Below are positions 53,113 to 64,000 of a stretch of DNA of 64,000 bases, piece after piece. The translations under genes were made by a program, and so were the position numbers. Source of the stretch: Adenanthera pavonina (Eukaryota > Streptophyta > Magnoliopsida > Fabales > Fabaceae); the NCBI GenBank assembly GCA_026686845.1, contig JAIVEN010000023.1, positions 14,960,001-15,024,000 on the forward strand, in the 5' to 3' direction. The notes beneath the pieces are model-generated. The model searched no databases and had not been told where the DNA came from. It was given only the letters and a program-made list of their open reading frames with translations. Every line of letters starts with the position of its first letter. The stretch's first letter is position 1.

Positions 53113-54490
53113 TTAGATGTTGAAGTCCAAGGCCATGATGGTGGTGAGGTTCATAGGGCTCATGTACTGGGTAGTTCCGCTTAAGATTTGCTGAACGATG
53201 AAGCCCAGAGCACGTTGAGATGGATGGAAAGCATCCCAAAAAGCATAGACATCTCTGTTTGGGCAGAGGTTGGACAATGGGTTGCACTGTCCCACCCCAT
53301 TGTACGCTCCTTGTCCACAACATGCTACCTTGGACGTCACAAAACCTGTCAATCCCCATCCCATCTCATCGTTGCCACATAGAAGTTAACCAAAGCAAAG
53401 GTTAAAATAAAATTAATGTATAGGTGTTGTGAGAGACCAAATCTTTGAGGGTTGGTGATGAAGTCCATGTTCATTTGGAAGGCATTGGCAACGACGAACA
53501 CATGAGAACCCACTTGAGTGTTGAGCTCTTGGGTCATTTGAACCAGCAATGGATTGAAGATCTGAGCGGCACGTTGCAACTCTGGCACACACTCTCCGTT
53601 TCTGCTTCTCTGGGCTAACTGCGACGGAACGCACCCCAATGGCCCTGTCCCTGTGACTAGCACCCTGCGAGCCCCCAGCTCATACAGCCTCTGCGTTACT
53701 CGTTACATTAGCTTAGCCCACATATATGGCCTTCATCAAGCACGAAAACCAGAAATGGCATTAGTAATTTAATTACGTACCATGAGGATTTTTCTGTACT
53801 CGGAGATGAGGTAGCGTGAGAATTGGCGAATGGTGAATTGGCGAGACCTGGGAGAGAAAGGCGTGGCCAATTAGTTGTTAACGAAGTCGTTACCACCCAG
53901 TGTCATCACCACAAGAGCCCAATGCACTATCTTCTCTGCCTGGTCTGTCCCTACCAACCCGCTTAGCCGCTGTTGGTACTGCTGGAACAGTTCAAATTGC
54001 TGGAAAATCTTTATGATGTTGGCCTGCAGTTTTTGGACCGGAATTAAACTGCATTTTTTAGAGATTGATTAGAGAGAAGAGGGAGGTATGTAGAAAGCAG
54101 ATTGTGCTTACAGATTGGATGCCAGTGTCGTTGAGAATTCCTATCCCAGCAGAAGCGAAGTTGGCTCCAACCAAGAGCTTCTGTCCGCTGAGCTGAGGGC
54201 TCAAGTATGGCAATGTGGGTTCAGACCCAATTTGCTGGCTGATGATGTCAGGGAGGTTGAAGTCATTGGAGAAGCGACCAGTGGGGCGATGGGTGGGATA
54301 GTCAATACCGTGGGGAGGAGAGTGGGCACTCGGCACGAGCCGTCGTTGCTAGGCAGTTGTTGTTGCCACTGTCAACCAGTGAGTCCCCGAACACGAAGAA
54401 AGCCCGAGCTCCCTCTGCTCTCTCTGTGGCCGCCGCACTCAAGGCCGCCACCAGAGTTGCCACCATCACTCTAAACTTTAGCATAACCAT
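53113..54490 (-). pseudogene. GDSL esterase/lipase, disrupted
   Basis: A secreted plant GDSL/SGNH hydrolase gene that looks inactivated. Exons in order are 54490-54112, 54023-53781, 53690-53438 and 53345-53113, with consistent splice sites and phases. Present are a signal-peptide-like N-terminus (MVMLKFRVMVATLVAALSAA), block I FVFGDSLVDSGNNN with the catalytic Ser, block III GGNDF, VTGTGPLGCVP, and block V DAFHPSQR with catalytic Asp and His. Two lesions break it. A 7-bp imperfect tandem duplication (54323-54329 and 54330-54336) shifts the frame after GNNNCLATTARA, so the first frame stops near 54302. A TAA codon at 53871-53873 follows GGNDFVNN in exon 2. Later exons are otherwise clean, so inactivation seems recent. 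Sequencing or assembly error could explain one lesion but less easily both. Confidence 0.85.
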
Positions 54491-57400
54491 TGTTGTTTCA
54501 GTTCAGGGGGTTAGCCTTTTGATTTCAACACTCGCTTCTTCTGTGTGAATCCTAAGAGTGTCTTCTTCTGTATACATACTCTCTTACATAAGGGGTGGAG
54601 TCATTGATCATGTTCTTTTTGCCGCCTCTCGATCACAGTTAAAAAGAAACTAATCTCGTTCGTTACTAGCTAGTGGTAGTATTTAACGGAAGAAATGGTT
54701 AAACAGAGAAAGAAGTAGAGTTAAAAGTCGTGCAGTGGTGTGCATGACGACGAGGAGAAATTTCATGTGTTTGGTGCCCAACAAAAAACATGAATTACAT
54801 CACACTATGAGGCATCGTCCAATATTACTTGGTACTCTACGTTAGTACGTTGCACTAAGTCAGCCATTTATTGAAAGTGTATGTGAAATAGAAATCGTGT
54901 CCACGTACCTCTATTGCACCGATTTTTCTTTTTCTTTTTAAAAAAGATGTGCCATATTTAATTCATGTATTTGATGCAATATATGTATCATACAAGTACT
55001 TTTAATTTTTTTTTTAAATTTTGAAATGACTTAAAATCTTATAGAAGAAGTAAATTTGTTGTCTTTTGTTTTAGATATATCTTATATTACTTTTAAAATA
55101 CCTGTCTAAAACTTAAATTTTTAATATTTTTTATTAGATACATTAATTTATTAAATATATAAATATATATATTTTATACTCATTTTAAAATTTAAAAATT
55201 TCAACATATCATGTCATTTCATGTTCTAACCAATATTCACACTCGTATAAATGCATCATATGTGGCCACGGGTAAGTTTTCAACCTCGTATCATATCTTA
55301 CATCGTGTGGGGAAAAATAACTAAATTCCGTTCTTCCATCCCTCTAAAAGCTTTATATTTCCATATGTTTTTAATTCGTTGGTCCTGTATATTCAATAAC
55401 TTTTTAACGCCAACATTAACCAAACAAATTCTTAAAATTTTCTGAGATGCTTCTACTCAACTTTAGAACGACTTAAACTCTAGCTAGAAGCAGGCCTCTT
55501 CATATATATATATATATATCATGATGATGATGGTGATGATGATGATGATATTTTCAACTGAGCCTGCAAATTCCGTGGTACTTGCATATACAGTTCAACA
55601 CGGATTACGTTCCACTTTTACAGATGATCAACTTCAAAATATCTATGGATAAATGTGTCGGCATCAGGTGATGAAACCCTTCCCGTTTCAGTGTGCCAGG
55701 GTGCATGCAGTGCCTGATTGAAGGGAAGCACCTTGTTTCCACATTGGTAATTGTCAATGGGTCGTTTAACAATATTAATTAATGAACACGTAAATGTCAA
55801 CTCGCGTTCACATCATAATACAGTAGTATGAATAACTTGGCAACCTGTGCACCAAGTTCTTAGTTCTTCTCGTGTTTCTCTGGTTTATTGATTGGGTTGG
55901 CAGAGAAAAAGCGCCTATCTGAAGTTGAGACACCCATGTGAAACCCATAGATGGCTAACACCAAACTAGATCTTCTCAGATTTTCCCCTTTTCTTCACCA
56001 AAGGGTTCCATCAAATGCCACATTCTGGCTAGAAGAAAAAGAATGACACACAGCTCCAGTATCAGCAGACTTAGAATCCTATTCTAGTTAAATAACGTAT
56101 ACAGGCATGCTTGCTTATATATATGTGTGTTTATGGGATATTCAACTTAACTATACTATAAATCGTTCTTACTTGTCTTCAAATATCAAATGTGTGCGCA
56201 CACATATAAACTAAACAGTTACTGATGTTAATGCTGAATATAGCAGAAGTATGGTGCAAGTCGGGAAGTTCTGTCGTCATTCTGTTGTTTCCCAGACATT
56301 GAATTGAAGTGCAGCCACATTCATTAATCTCAAAGCTAAGAGCATCCTTCTATACATGAGATAAAGCTGTTTCGCTAATTTGGGCCATCCATTTATTTAA
56401 TTTCCATAGGGGCAACTTTGTTCTGAGTAACCTAAAATGTCTGTCATTTCATATTACAAATCTTGAGCAGCATGCATGGTACTTTACGCTTGAAAGCTCA
56501 TATCACATATATAGGCCGCAGGTTGGGTTATTCGATGGCTAGCCAGGAAATGAGTTTAACAATCGATATAGAAGATGATGATTTTTCTAACAACTTGACA
56601 AGTTTATTTCAAATGAACCAAAAAAGACAAAAAGGTTCACGAGAACCTCGGCCAACTTCCCATCAAAACGGATCCTAACAGAATTTTCGGCCATTACTCC
56701 TGATTGTGTCTTTCCTTTTTTCCAAATTTAGGGTCGCAAAGCTTATTCACTCTAATTTTAGCTCATGTTTGTTGGGCCAAATGTCAAATGAGTTTTTAAT
56801 CTCATCAGACACCGATCCCCCAATACTCTCTAATGGCTTTTTGTTGAGATTTACCCTTCAACTTCCATCCTTTGAGATGAAAATAGAGCTTTAGCCAGCA
56901 AGCTGAAACTATAACTTAAAAAGCACCGTCACCTGTCTTCCCATTTCATTCAGATTGTTTGTTGTTCGTTGTAGAAGAAGGATAATCATTTAAAAGATCC
57001 AGATTCAATTTGAATTATTTGAATCTTTATTTTCATTTTAAAATTTAAAAGTTTGTTTACAGCGTATTACTTTTGAAACGCCCAACAATCCTTTTTCCTT
57101 CCCACATGCTTTATAATATAAAGTGTTGAAGCTGATCCCATTCCAGATGGGCCTTTAATTTAACCCCATGAATATTGCTCCGGTGATAATTTTCCCTTCT
57201 CTTAAAAAAAATATGAACCAATTCCCACATTTCCTCGCATGCGACTTGTTTTCTCTTTTATAAGGCGTTCTCTTTCTCTTTCTTTCTTTCTTTTTTTTAT
57301 CAGGATTGTTACTGCTTATTCCTTTATATTTATAGTGTATTCCCAAGCTGTTGATTTTGCTATGAAAGACTACAATTTCAAATTACAAATCAACAGCTAT

Positions 57401-57940
57401 ACTATGAATATAGAGGAATAAGTAATGACAATTTTGATAAAAAAACAAAAGAAAGACTACAATTTTGCTATGAAAGACTACAATTTCAAACTACTTAAAA
57501 ATAATAATCAAATACTTCAAATATGTATTTATATTTTTTTTGGGTCTACATGTATTTATATACACATTTAGCCAAACATTATTATGAAATTGTTGTTGAT
57601 ATTTTTTATTGGCCATCCTTTGTTGTTGTGATATTCTATCGTTAAAAAATGTGTACAGTTCGAATTAAACTCATTTACGCAGAATTTTGCCTGAGTAAAG
57701 AATATATATACTACAAAAAATTTGTAATACATACAAAAACATGCTTACGTTTGCAATAAAGGAGAAAGATTAGATTTTAAACATTGAAATTAACGGAATC
57801 AAATAGTTTAATTTTATTTTAGTTAGTTTTAACTTCCAATCCCTTTATAGTTTAATTTATTTTATTAGTCGTGGTGATCTCAAGTCAAGCATTTGATCCA
57901 TTTCTTTACGATCAAGAGGGTTTTCCCTGCGTTCCCAAAT
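54491..57940. other. Intergenic spacer before the tetraspanin gene
   Basis: I see no gene. A compound microsatellite lies at 55503-55549 (AT run, then atgatgatgg-type triplets). A 28-base direct repeat containing gctatgaaagactacaattt is found near 57355 and 57463. Open frames at 55251-55445, 56463-56678 and 56706-56894 lack recognisable motifs. Confidence 0.55.
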
Positions 57941-60900
57941 ATGCGTCCGACTTGTTTCCAGACTTGCTTGTCTTTCTCCATCAAATTCCTAAATTTTCTT
58001 CAAGGTTTTGTTGGGATTTCAATTGTACTCTATTCCGCATGGTTCATCAATAAATGGAACCATCACGTTCCAATACCTCCTCTTCCAGCTCCTTCCCCAA
58101 CTTTTTCTGTATCCATTCCCTTGAATTCTCAGCCGCTTTCCGTTTCTGCTCAGATCAACCCCTTAAATCTCGTTCTCCACACGGTTTCCAGCTTCGATGA
58201 CGTACCTGACTTCGAGTCCAGTTCTTTCAAGCTTCCCGCTCCTTGGTACTTCATTTTATTTACTTTTGTTGATATTTTTATCCTCTGAGTAGTGTAGTTA
58301 CCATAAAAATATCCTTTTTTTGGTCAATTTTCGGGCATTAATTGGTATCTTGTAGTCGGTAATTTATGAAGTGGTTCTCTGTTGTTCCGGGTTGGGTGTT
58401 GAGCGAATTAAATCCTGCAAATGCTTTAAATTGCATTTATACTGAGACACGTTCTGTTACTTCTGTACCGGTTCCGGAAATGATGTTTGCTGGCTTTCTT
58501 TCTGTACCTTGGGATATGGAAGTAGAAGAGAGCTATACTAAATTTTGTTTTGGCGACTATTTCTTTATTGCAATCTGACTTAAATGGAATGATAGAATGT
58601 CCTTGGTAAAGTTGAAAAGTGGGAGGTGTGGAAGGGGAGCACTGATAATGATTGATGTATCAAGGCACGGATGGTGTCTGTAATCTCGATAGAATGTCAA
58701 TTCTGAATCCTTATTTTAAATCCATATGGCGCATTACTAATCTACTTTGGTATATCTATTCTATATCGTTTACCAACTTTTCTCCCTTGCTGGCAGGTTC
58801 ATCTACTCTTTCATGGGAGTGGGCATATTGATGTGCTGCATCTCTTTACTGGGCTGCATTGCAGCCGAGGCATTTAATGGTTGCTGCCTGTGCTTTGTAT
58901 CCCACTTAAAGTGAATTTTCTATATTCCTGTCTTAGTTTGTCTAAGAATTTTAGCACCTTTTATTCTCAAAACAATTTTTTTTGTGAAACCTCGGGATTA
59001 GCTCTTTACTTTTAAATTGCAGTTATTCTTTTTTTTCCTCAGTGCATAAATTTCAGTTATTTTATTCTGATATATATATATATATATCTATATATGTATC
59101 CCTTTTTATTCCTTGACCTATTGAAATGCTAGTATATGATACTCATCACAGTATTCGTACTTCTAGAGGCTACTTTGGTGACATTCATTGCTGTTGATCA
59201 TCACTGGGAAAAGGTTCTTTCTCTCTATCCCCCACCCTTCCCTTACATAAATATAATTGCGTTAGTTAACATCTGTGTTCATTCAAAAATTGAGAATTTG
59301 TGAATTTTTTGCATTTACAGGATCTTCCATTTGATCCAACTGGTGAACTTCAGACTCTTAAATCTTTCATTGAAGATAATCTAGATATGTGCAAATGGGT
59401 TGGCATTGCTGTGGTTGTAGTTCAGGTACATTCTGCTGTACTTTTGGCACTGGCATCGGGGAAATTTTTCTTGACCTCTTTAAAATAATTGGATATGGTA
59501 TAGTCCTTAGTCTATCATGCTGACATGCAGCATATCCTATCTCTCATCATCTGAAGCAGGGCTTTGCTAATCAATACCATATAAATTTGGAGTATTAATA
59601 TTCTTCAAACCTGAGAGTCATTCTGTGTTTTATTGGCATCCTAATTATCTGGTTGATAAAAATAAACTCATGATTAAGCAAATCATCTTACCCGCTAATT
59701 GTATTTTCTGCCGGTGGCATCATTCATATATTGATTCCAGTTCATTTTTAGAGACTTTTGTTCAGTAATCAACTCTAACATAATGGAGTCAGGTGTATGG
59801 CCAACTTTGTATTTGTAGGACACTCTTACGAGAGGCTTCATTCCAAAGCTTTAAGCAATGAAATATATTTGCAATAATTTGACCTAACAAAAAGAGAGAT
59901 GCTAGTTTCTGCTGCTGCTGTTGAAGATGTTATCATGGTGAAATGGACTTGGGAACTTGGGATCAAAGTTTTTGTCATTAACTCATTATTAATGTGAGCC
60001 ATTTGATGGCTATATTGTTTGTTTATAATTTAGTATACTCCATGTACTATTTCTGCCTTCTTTGGTTGTGGTTAGGGACTTAGGTTGTCTATCCGAGTTC
60101 GGATTGTTAATTTTATGTGGTAACACTTGATGTCCTTCCCTCTTGTATTGCTGGTTTTGTTTTGGTTCCCAGATTATTAAATCAAGTTAGTTTTCGTTCC
60201 TTATATTACTGAGTGCACAAGTAGTTCTTTTGCCATCCTTGAATCACTTGATGAGAGAATTAACATGCAATGAGTTTGTTATTTTCAAAGACTAATTTAT
60301 GCACTCACTTATTTTGAAGGACTAAAACTAAACTAGTCTAACAGTTCATGGATCAAATTGTTAGTTTACTCGACTCATTTTCTGCATTTCATTTTGATGA
60401 TCTTAAAGGGCACTCACTGTGCGTAACAGCATGGATCTGTTTCTTCTTTAAACCCAATATTAACACATTCCCGGCATCTTGTTGCATGTCTTTGTTGCTG
60501 CATGTTACAAGGATTTTGTGAAATTTTGTGTCAATTGGTCAGAAATTTCTAGCATACTGCTACTACAATCATGGCAATGGACTTAACAACTTGAAGAACA
60601 ATCTAGTAATTTCACAGCATAATGCATTGCCTGCCATCTTATATTATGTCTGTATTATATATGTTATAAGAACAATATGCAGACTAAACTCCTATTGGTT
60701 ATATTTTCCAGCATATTGCTGATATCAACATGGCCATAGTATTAACAACCTACAGAAGCCTATAGCAACTTCACAGCATACATGTATTAGTTGCTGGATA
60801 GATATCTCTTTCCTCTCTTATGCTTATAGGTCATTTTCCTTCGTGTCATCCTCAGGCACTATCTCTACTGTTGTCGTTAAATTTGCGAGCCACAGTTTCA

Positions 60901-61751
60901 ACTCATGGAACAGATTTTGATGACGAGGATGAATATGATGGTAGGGGTAGAAGTTGGGATCCCCTACTAAATCATCAATCTGGTCAATCATCAGGGTCAA
61001 CCAAGAAGGATATCAGAGGAACTATTTCTGACTGGAGCTCACGGATTAGAGAGAAGGTATGCTGGTCTGAAGTCTGAACAGTATTTTGTTTGATAACCTT
61101 TTACAGAATTTATGCCTTTTAAGTAAAAAACATTAGCACGTGGTTTTTTAAGAGCATCTCAGCCATGAAAGTTTCAAATTGCATGTTTTTGTTGTTCATA
61201 ATGGAATTGGATTTTAGATTTCTGCTTCATGCAAAGTCTTAATGGCCTTTTTGTTTGAATGCAAATCTCTTGTGCGTCCTCCACTAAGTCAGGATTAGGC
61301 ATTCAGACATCTGCTAACATGCATGCCCACAAGAAAATTATTTTTCAGTGCTGTTCATTGTCCTTGTTTTAAACTTCTCTTACCTCCAATTTTCATGATT
61401 GGAACAAATTGGGCATGGAAATGTTTTGCATAGGTTACTAAAATCTTCCTCTTTATATTCGATTGTGTAGTGGACATGGTAAGTTGATTCCTGCAAGATC
61501 CATGGGTTCATCACTTCAAGCCTTTGGGTTTTAGGATAAAACATTCTATAATCTTTGAGATTTAGTAATTCCATGTTTGTCAATCATCTATGAAAAAATA
61601 AGCTTCTACTGATCTTTGTGATTATTAAGTATATTTTCACTTCAGTAATTTAGGCATCATTGTTTGATATTTGCAGTATAAATTGAACTCGGGTGATAAG
61701 TACAGCTTACCAATTCAGAGCACTCCAACGGGCCAGAATTCCAGGCAATGA
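57941..61751 (+). CDS. Tetraspanin family protein, TET18/TOM2A-like
   Basis: A four-pass membrane protein of the plant tetraspanin subgroup that includes TET18-20 and TOM2A. Members act as membrane scaffolds; TOM2A is a host factor for tobamovirus replication. Coding exons 57941-58245, 58797-58896, 59133-59213, 59321-59425, 60856-61056 and 61677-61751 join in frame to 288 residues. The start MRPTCFQTC is the ATG nearest TM1; the open frame upstream begins at a non-ATG codon. TM1 is about 12-34, a long loop with a Pro/Ser-rich part follows (35-102), TM2 103-128, then GCCLCF, TM3 136-156, a short second loop DHHWEKDLPFDPTGEL (157-185), and TM4 about 186-207. The acidic tail has FDDEDEYDGRGRSWDPLL and IREKYKLNSGDKY, as in TOM2A-type tails. 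The second loop is short and lacks the GCCK/RP motif of typical plant tetraspanins, which fits this subgroup. Intron 4 (1430 bp) contains a diverged 159-bp-spaced duplication. Confidence 0.92.
60551..60796 (+). repeat. Diverged direct duplication in tetraspanin intron 4
   Basis: Copies of about 87 bp start at 60551 and 60710. Both read agcata(c/t)tgct, then a catggc(a/c)a segment, ttaacaac, and end with acttcacagcata or atttcacagcata. Many substitutions separate them, so this is an old duplication. Confidence 0.55.
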
Positions 61752-64000
61752 AGGCTACAGGTCAACAAGCAATTATTTTATATTGACATCTGAGTATATA
61801 TGTAATATGTTTATCTCTTGTGTTACGGTTTCCTTTCCTTTGTTTTTCCTTATTCTTTTTTTTTTTTGGGGTGTGATATATGGTCATTTGGTCTTCTTGA
61901 TGTTTAGCAACTCAGCATTTATTGTCAACTAAAATTGTGAAATGTTGCTCGTTTTTTGTAACAAACAAGAAAAAGGGTGGTGGAAGTTGATTTTATGGAT
62001 AATAATTTTATTATTCTTCATTTGCAATTATGTAGTGAACTAAATATATTATTTTTAATTAATCATGGCTGTTTATTTATATCTGATGATTTTAAGTCCA
62101 TTCATCTGTGTGTGTGTGTGTGTGTGTGTTTTCTTTTTTCTTTTTGGCTGAGGAAGTCCATTCAGCTGTTGTCACAGCAGAGATGTTTACATTTGAAAAG
62201 GTGCAAAAAGGGAAAGCCCCTGAGACCACAGCAGGGATGAGGGTTCCATTTAATTTTAACTTAAAAAATCAAAATTACTTAAGTTGAAATGTATTAACAA
62301 AGACCTAGGTTCTAATTATACTACTCACTGGTTGCTTGATCTGTGCTAAAATAAATTAAATTCTTTTAAAATATCCTTGTTTTAATATATTTTTTTTAAT
62401 GTAGCAAATGATGAATCATACGAGGAAAGTTGTAAAGGGAGCAAGCCAAACATAATTTTCAAGGCTTTTGGATAGGACAGCTCTCTAAATTAGAATGAGT
62501 TTCGTGTATTTATTTGAAGTTCAAGAGGAGAAGTTTAAAATGAGGTGCACTTTTGAACAATGCAGTTCTGAATATGCTATAAGTATATGGATATTGATGA
62601 TACAAAGAGAGAGATAGACCTCCTTCAAGAGAGAGAGAGAGACCAGAGAGTAGGGAATGGGTAAGTGGGTCATGTACTCTTGGGATCCATGGGCTATGGG
62701 TTGCATGTAAATAATTAACTTCCTCGGTGGTTGAATTCCATTCGTTCAATATCAATATATATGTATGATCAAATTTATAGCAAGTTAATATAATTTTATA
62801 GTAAGTCATGAATATTGTGACTAATTTATAATGCACGGAAAAATATGTCTAATTAACATAAAAGGCCTCATTTGGTACACAATGAAATAGAAAAGGGGAA
62901 TGAAATGAAAAATGATTTTATGGACATAAAATATCTTCTATGCCCCTCTATAAAAAAGGGTAATAACAAGGGACCGTTACTATGGAATAATCTTTTAATT
63001 GATTATACGAATTCGGGCCAAAGTTTATTGGATTTTGGATTTGGGCCCCTTAACGCTTAGTAGAAAGCCCGTGCGGTCTATTGTCCGATGCTTCTCATCA
63101 AATGTGTCTGGGTTTACCAGCAAATTTGGTCACATGGTAAGCCTTTGAAGGTTTTACCTTACGGATCTATATTGTTGAACTAATGCTGGTAAAAAAAACG
63201 GTGTATGGGCTTCCTTGTAAAATAATTTATTTATTTTCATTTTTGGTTTTGCGAATGAAATTATTAAATAACTTATTTATAAACCAGTTATTTTAGGATG
63301 CCTAACTGAGTATTATAAATTATTAGGAATTTAAAATTTGTAGTTTTAAAATAGTTGAGTTTGACATAATTTGACAATATTAACCATGTATTATTTACAG
63401 TGTGTATAATATAAATACTAATATAGAATTGTCCTATTTGATATATCTAAAATTTTTTCCAAAATTTTAAAATATTTAAAAAGTAATGAATTTTTTAATG
63501 TACTGAACAACAAATGACAGAAGGAAAAAAAAAAAAGCGTAAAAAGCAAAGTTTAATGTTCCCTTGTCCGTTTGATAGAGAAATGACAAGTGGGAAAGGA
63601 AAATACAGTGGGGCAGTCCCAATCAAGAATGATGCTGAGCAGGGCAAATTTAGGATCTCAAGGATGGACTGAATTTAATTTAATTAATTATAAAACCAGA
63701 TTCATATCATATCCCGTGGAACACAGCCCATAGTACTGTCACGAGATTTATGGGCTTTGCTGCAATTTTTATGTTGCATATACCACACAGTTTTGGCCCC
63801 GTGTTAGCAACTTGCAGAGTAAAATGTGAAATGGCCAGAACACGTGGCATTCAGGAATATTCTTCTTTTGACCCACTTGAGAAATGCCCATAGATTTTGG
63901 CTTTTTAGATGAACTTGTCAACTTTTGCAGCTGACTGACTATAGCATGTATTCATTATTTAATAATAATCTTTTTCTCCGGAAACTAATGTTATATTGTA
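61752..64000. other. Spacer to the right edge
   Basis: The tetraspanin 3' UTR should occupy the first few hundred bases. A TG microsatellite is at 62109-62129 and a GA tract near 62600-62645. Around 63015-63070 and 63725-63800 several TGGGCC/GGGCCCC-like motifs appear, and CACGTG is at 63841. These could belong to the promoter of a gene beyond the window. No coding sequence is recognisable. Confidence 0.5.

Noticed and set aside
1..64000. Search by eye for tRNA, rRNA and well-known plant miRNA sequences
   Set aside because: I found no GGTTCGAATCC-type T-arm in a plausible cloverleaf, no rRNA-like block, and none of the common mature miRNA sequences I could recall. A tRNAscan and miRNA search would be needed to be sure.

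Overview
The window is nuclear DNA from a flowering plant, most likely a eudicot. It has long AT-rich spacers, spliced genes with GT/AG introns, Stowaway-type MITEs, and proteins that follow plant-specific families closely (PIF-type bHLH, plant CLASP, plant RPT2, TOM2A/TET18-type tetraspanin, plant GDSL lipase). Species cannot be fixed from sequence alone. All splice models below were built by hand from splice-site dinucleotides, reading-frame continuity and recalled family sequences, without alignment or transcript data.

Layout. 1-7250 is gene-poor: a retroelement-like non-coding block (about 190-1430), a decayed Helitron helicase fragment on the minus strand (about 1436-1745), AT-rich spacer and degenerate AT-rich repeats (about 5840-6260). 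A small secreted glycine-rich protein gene lies at 7759-8091 (+), with a Stowaway element just upstream. The 26S proteasome ATPase RPT2 gene is at 13675-18271 (+, six exons, 446 aa), with an about 418-bp tandem triplication in its last intron. A PIF1/PIL5-like bHLH gene is at 22257-26395 (-, eight coding exons, 558 aa). The microtubule-associated CLASP gene is at 32920-45532 (-, 21 exons, 1446 aa). A GDSL-lipase pseudogene is at 53113-54490 (-, four exons, one frameshift and one nonsense codon). A tetraspanin gene is at 57941-61751 (+, six exons, 288 aa). The rest is spacer with MITEs and simple repeats.

The genes are independently transcribed eukaryotic units with unrelated jobs: protein turnover (RPT2), light signalling (PIF1), microtubule organisation (CLASP), membrane scaffolding (tetraspanin) and cell-wall or secreted protein (GRP). 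I saw no operon, CRISPR array, rRNA or convincing tRNA, and no gene cluster that looks like a new system. The most informative oddities are the intron triplication in RPT2, the doubly disrupted GDSL gene, a TTAGGG-type (not the usual plant TTTAGGG) repeat in a CLASP intron, and an unusual last exon in the PIF1-like gene.
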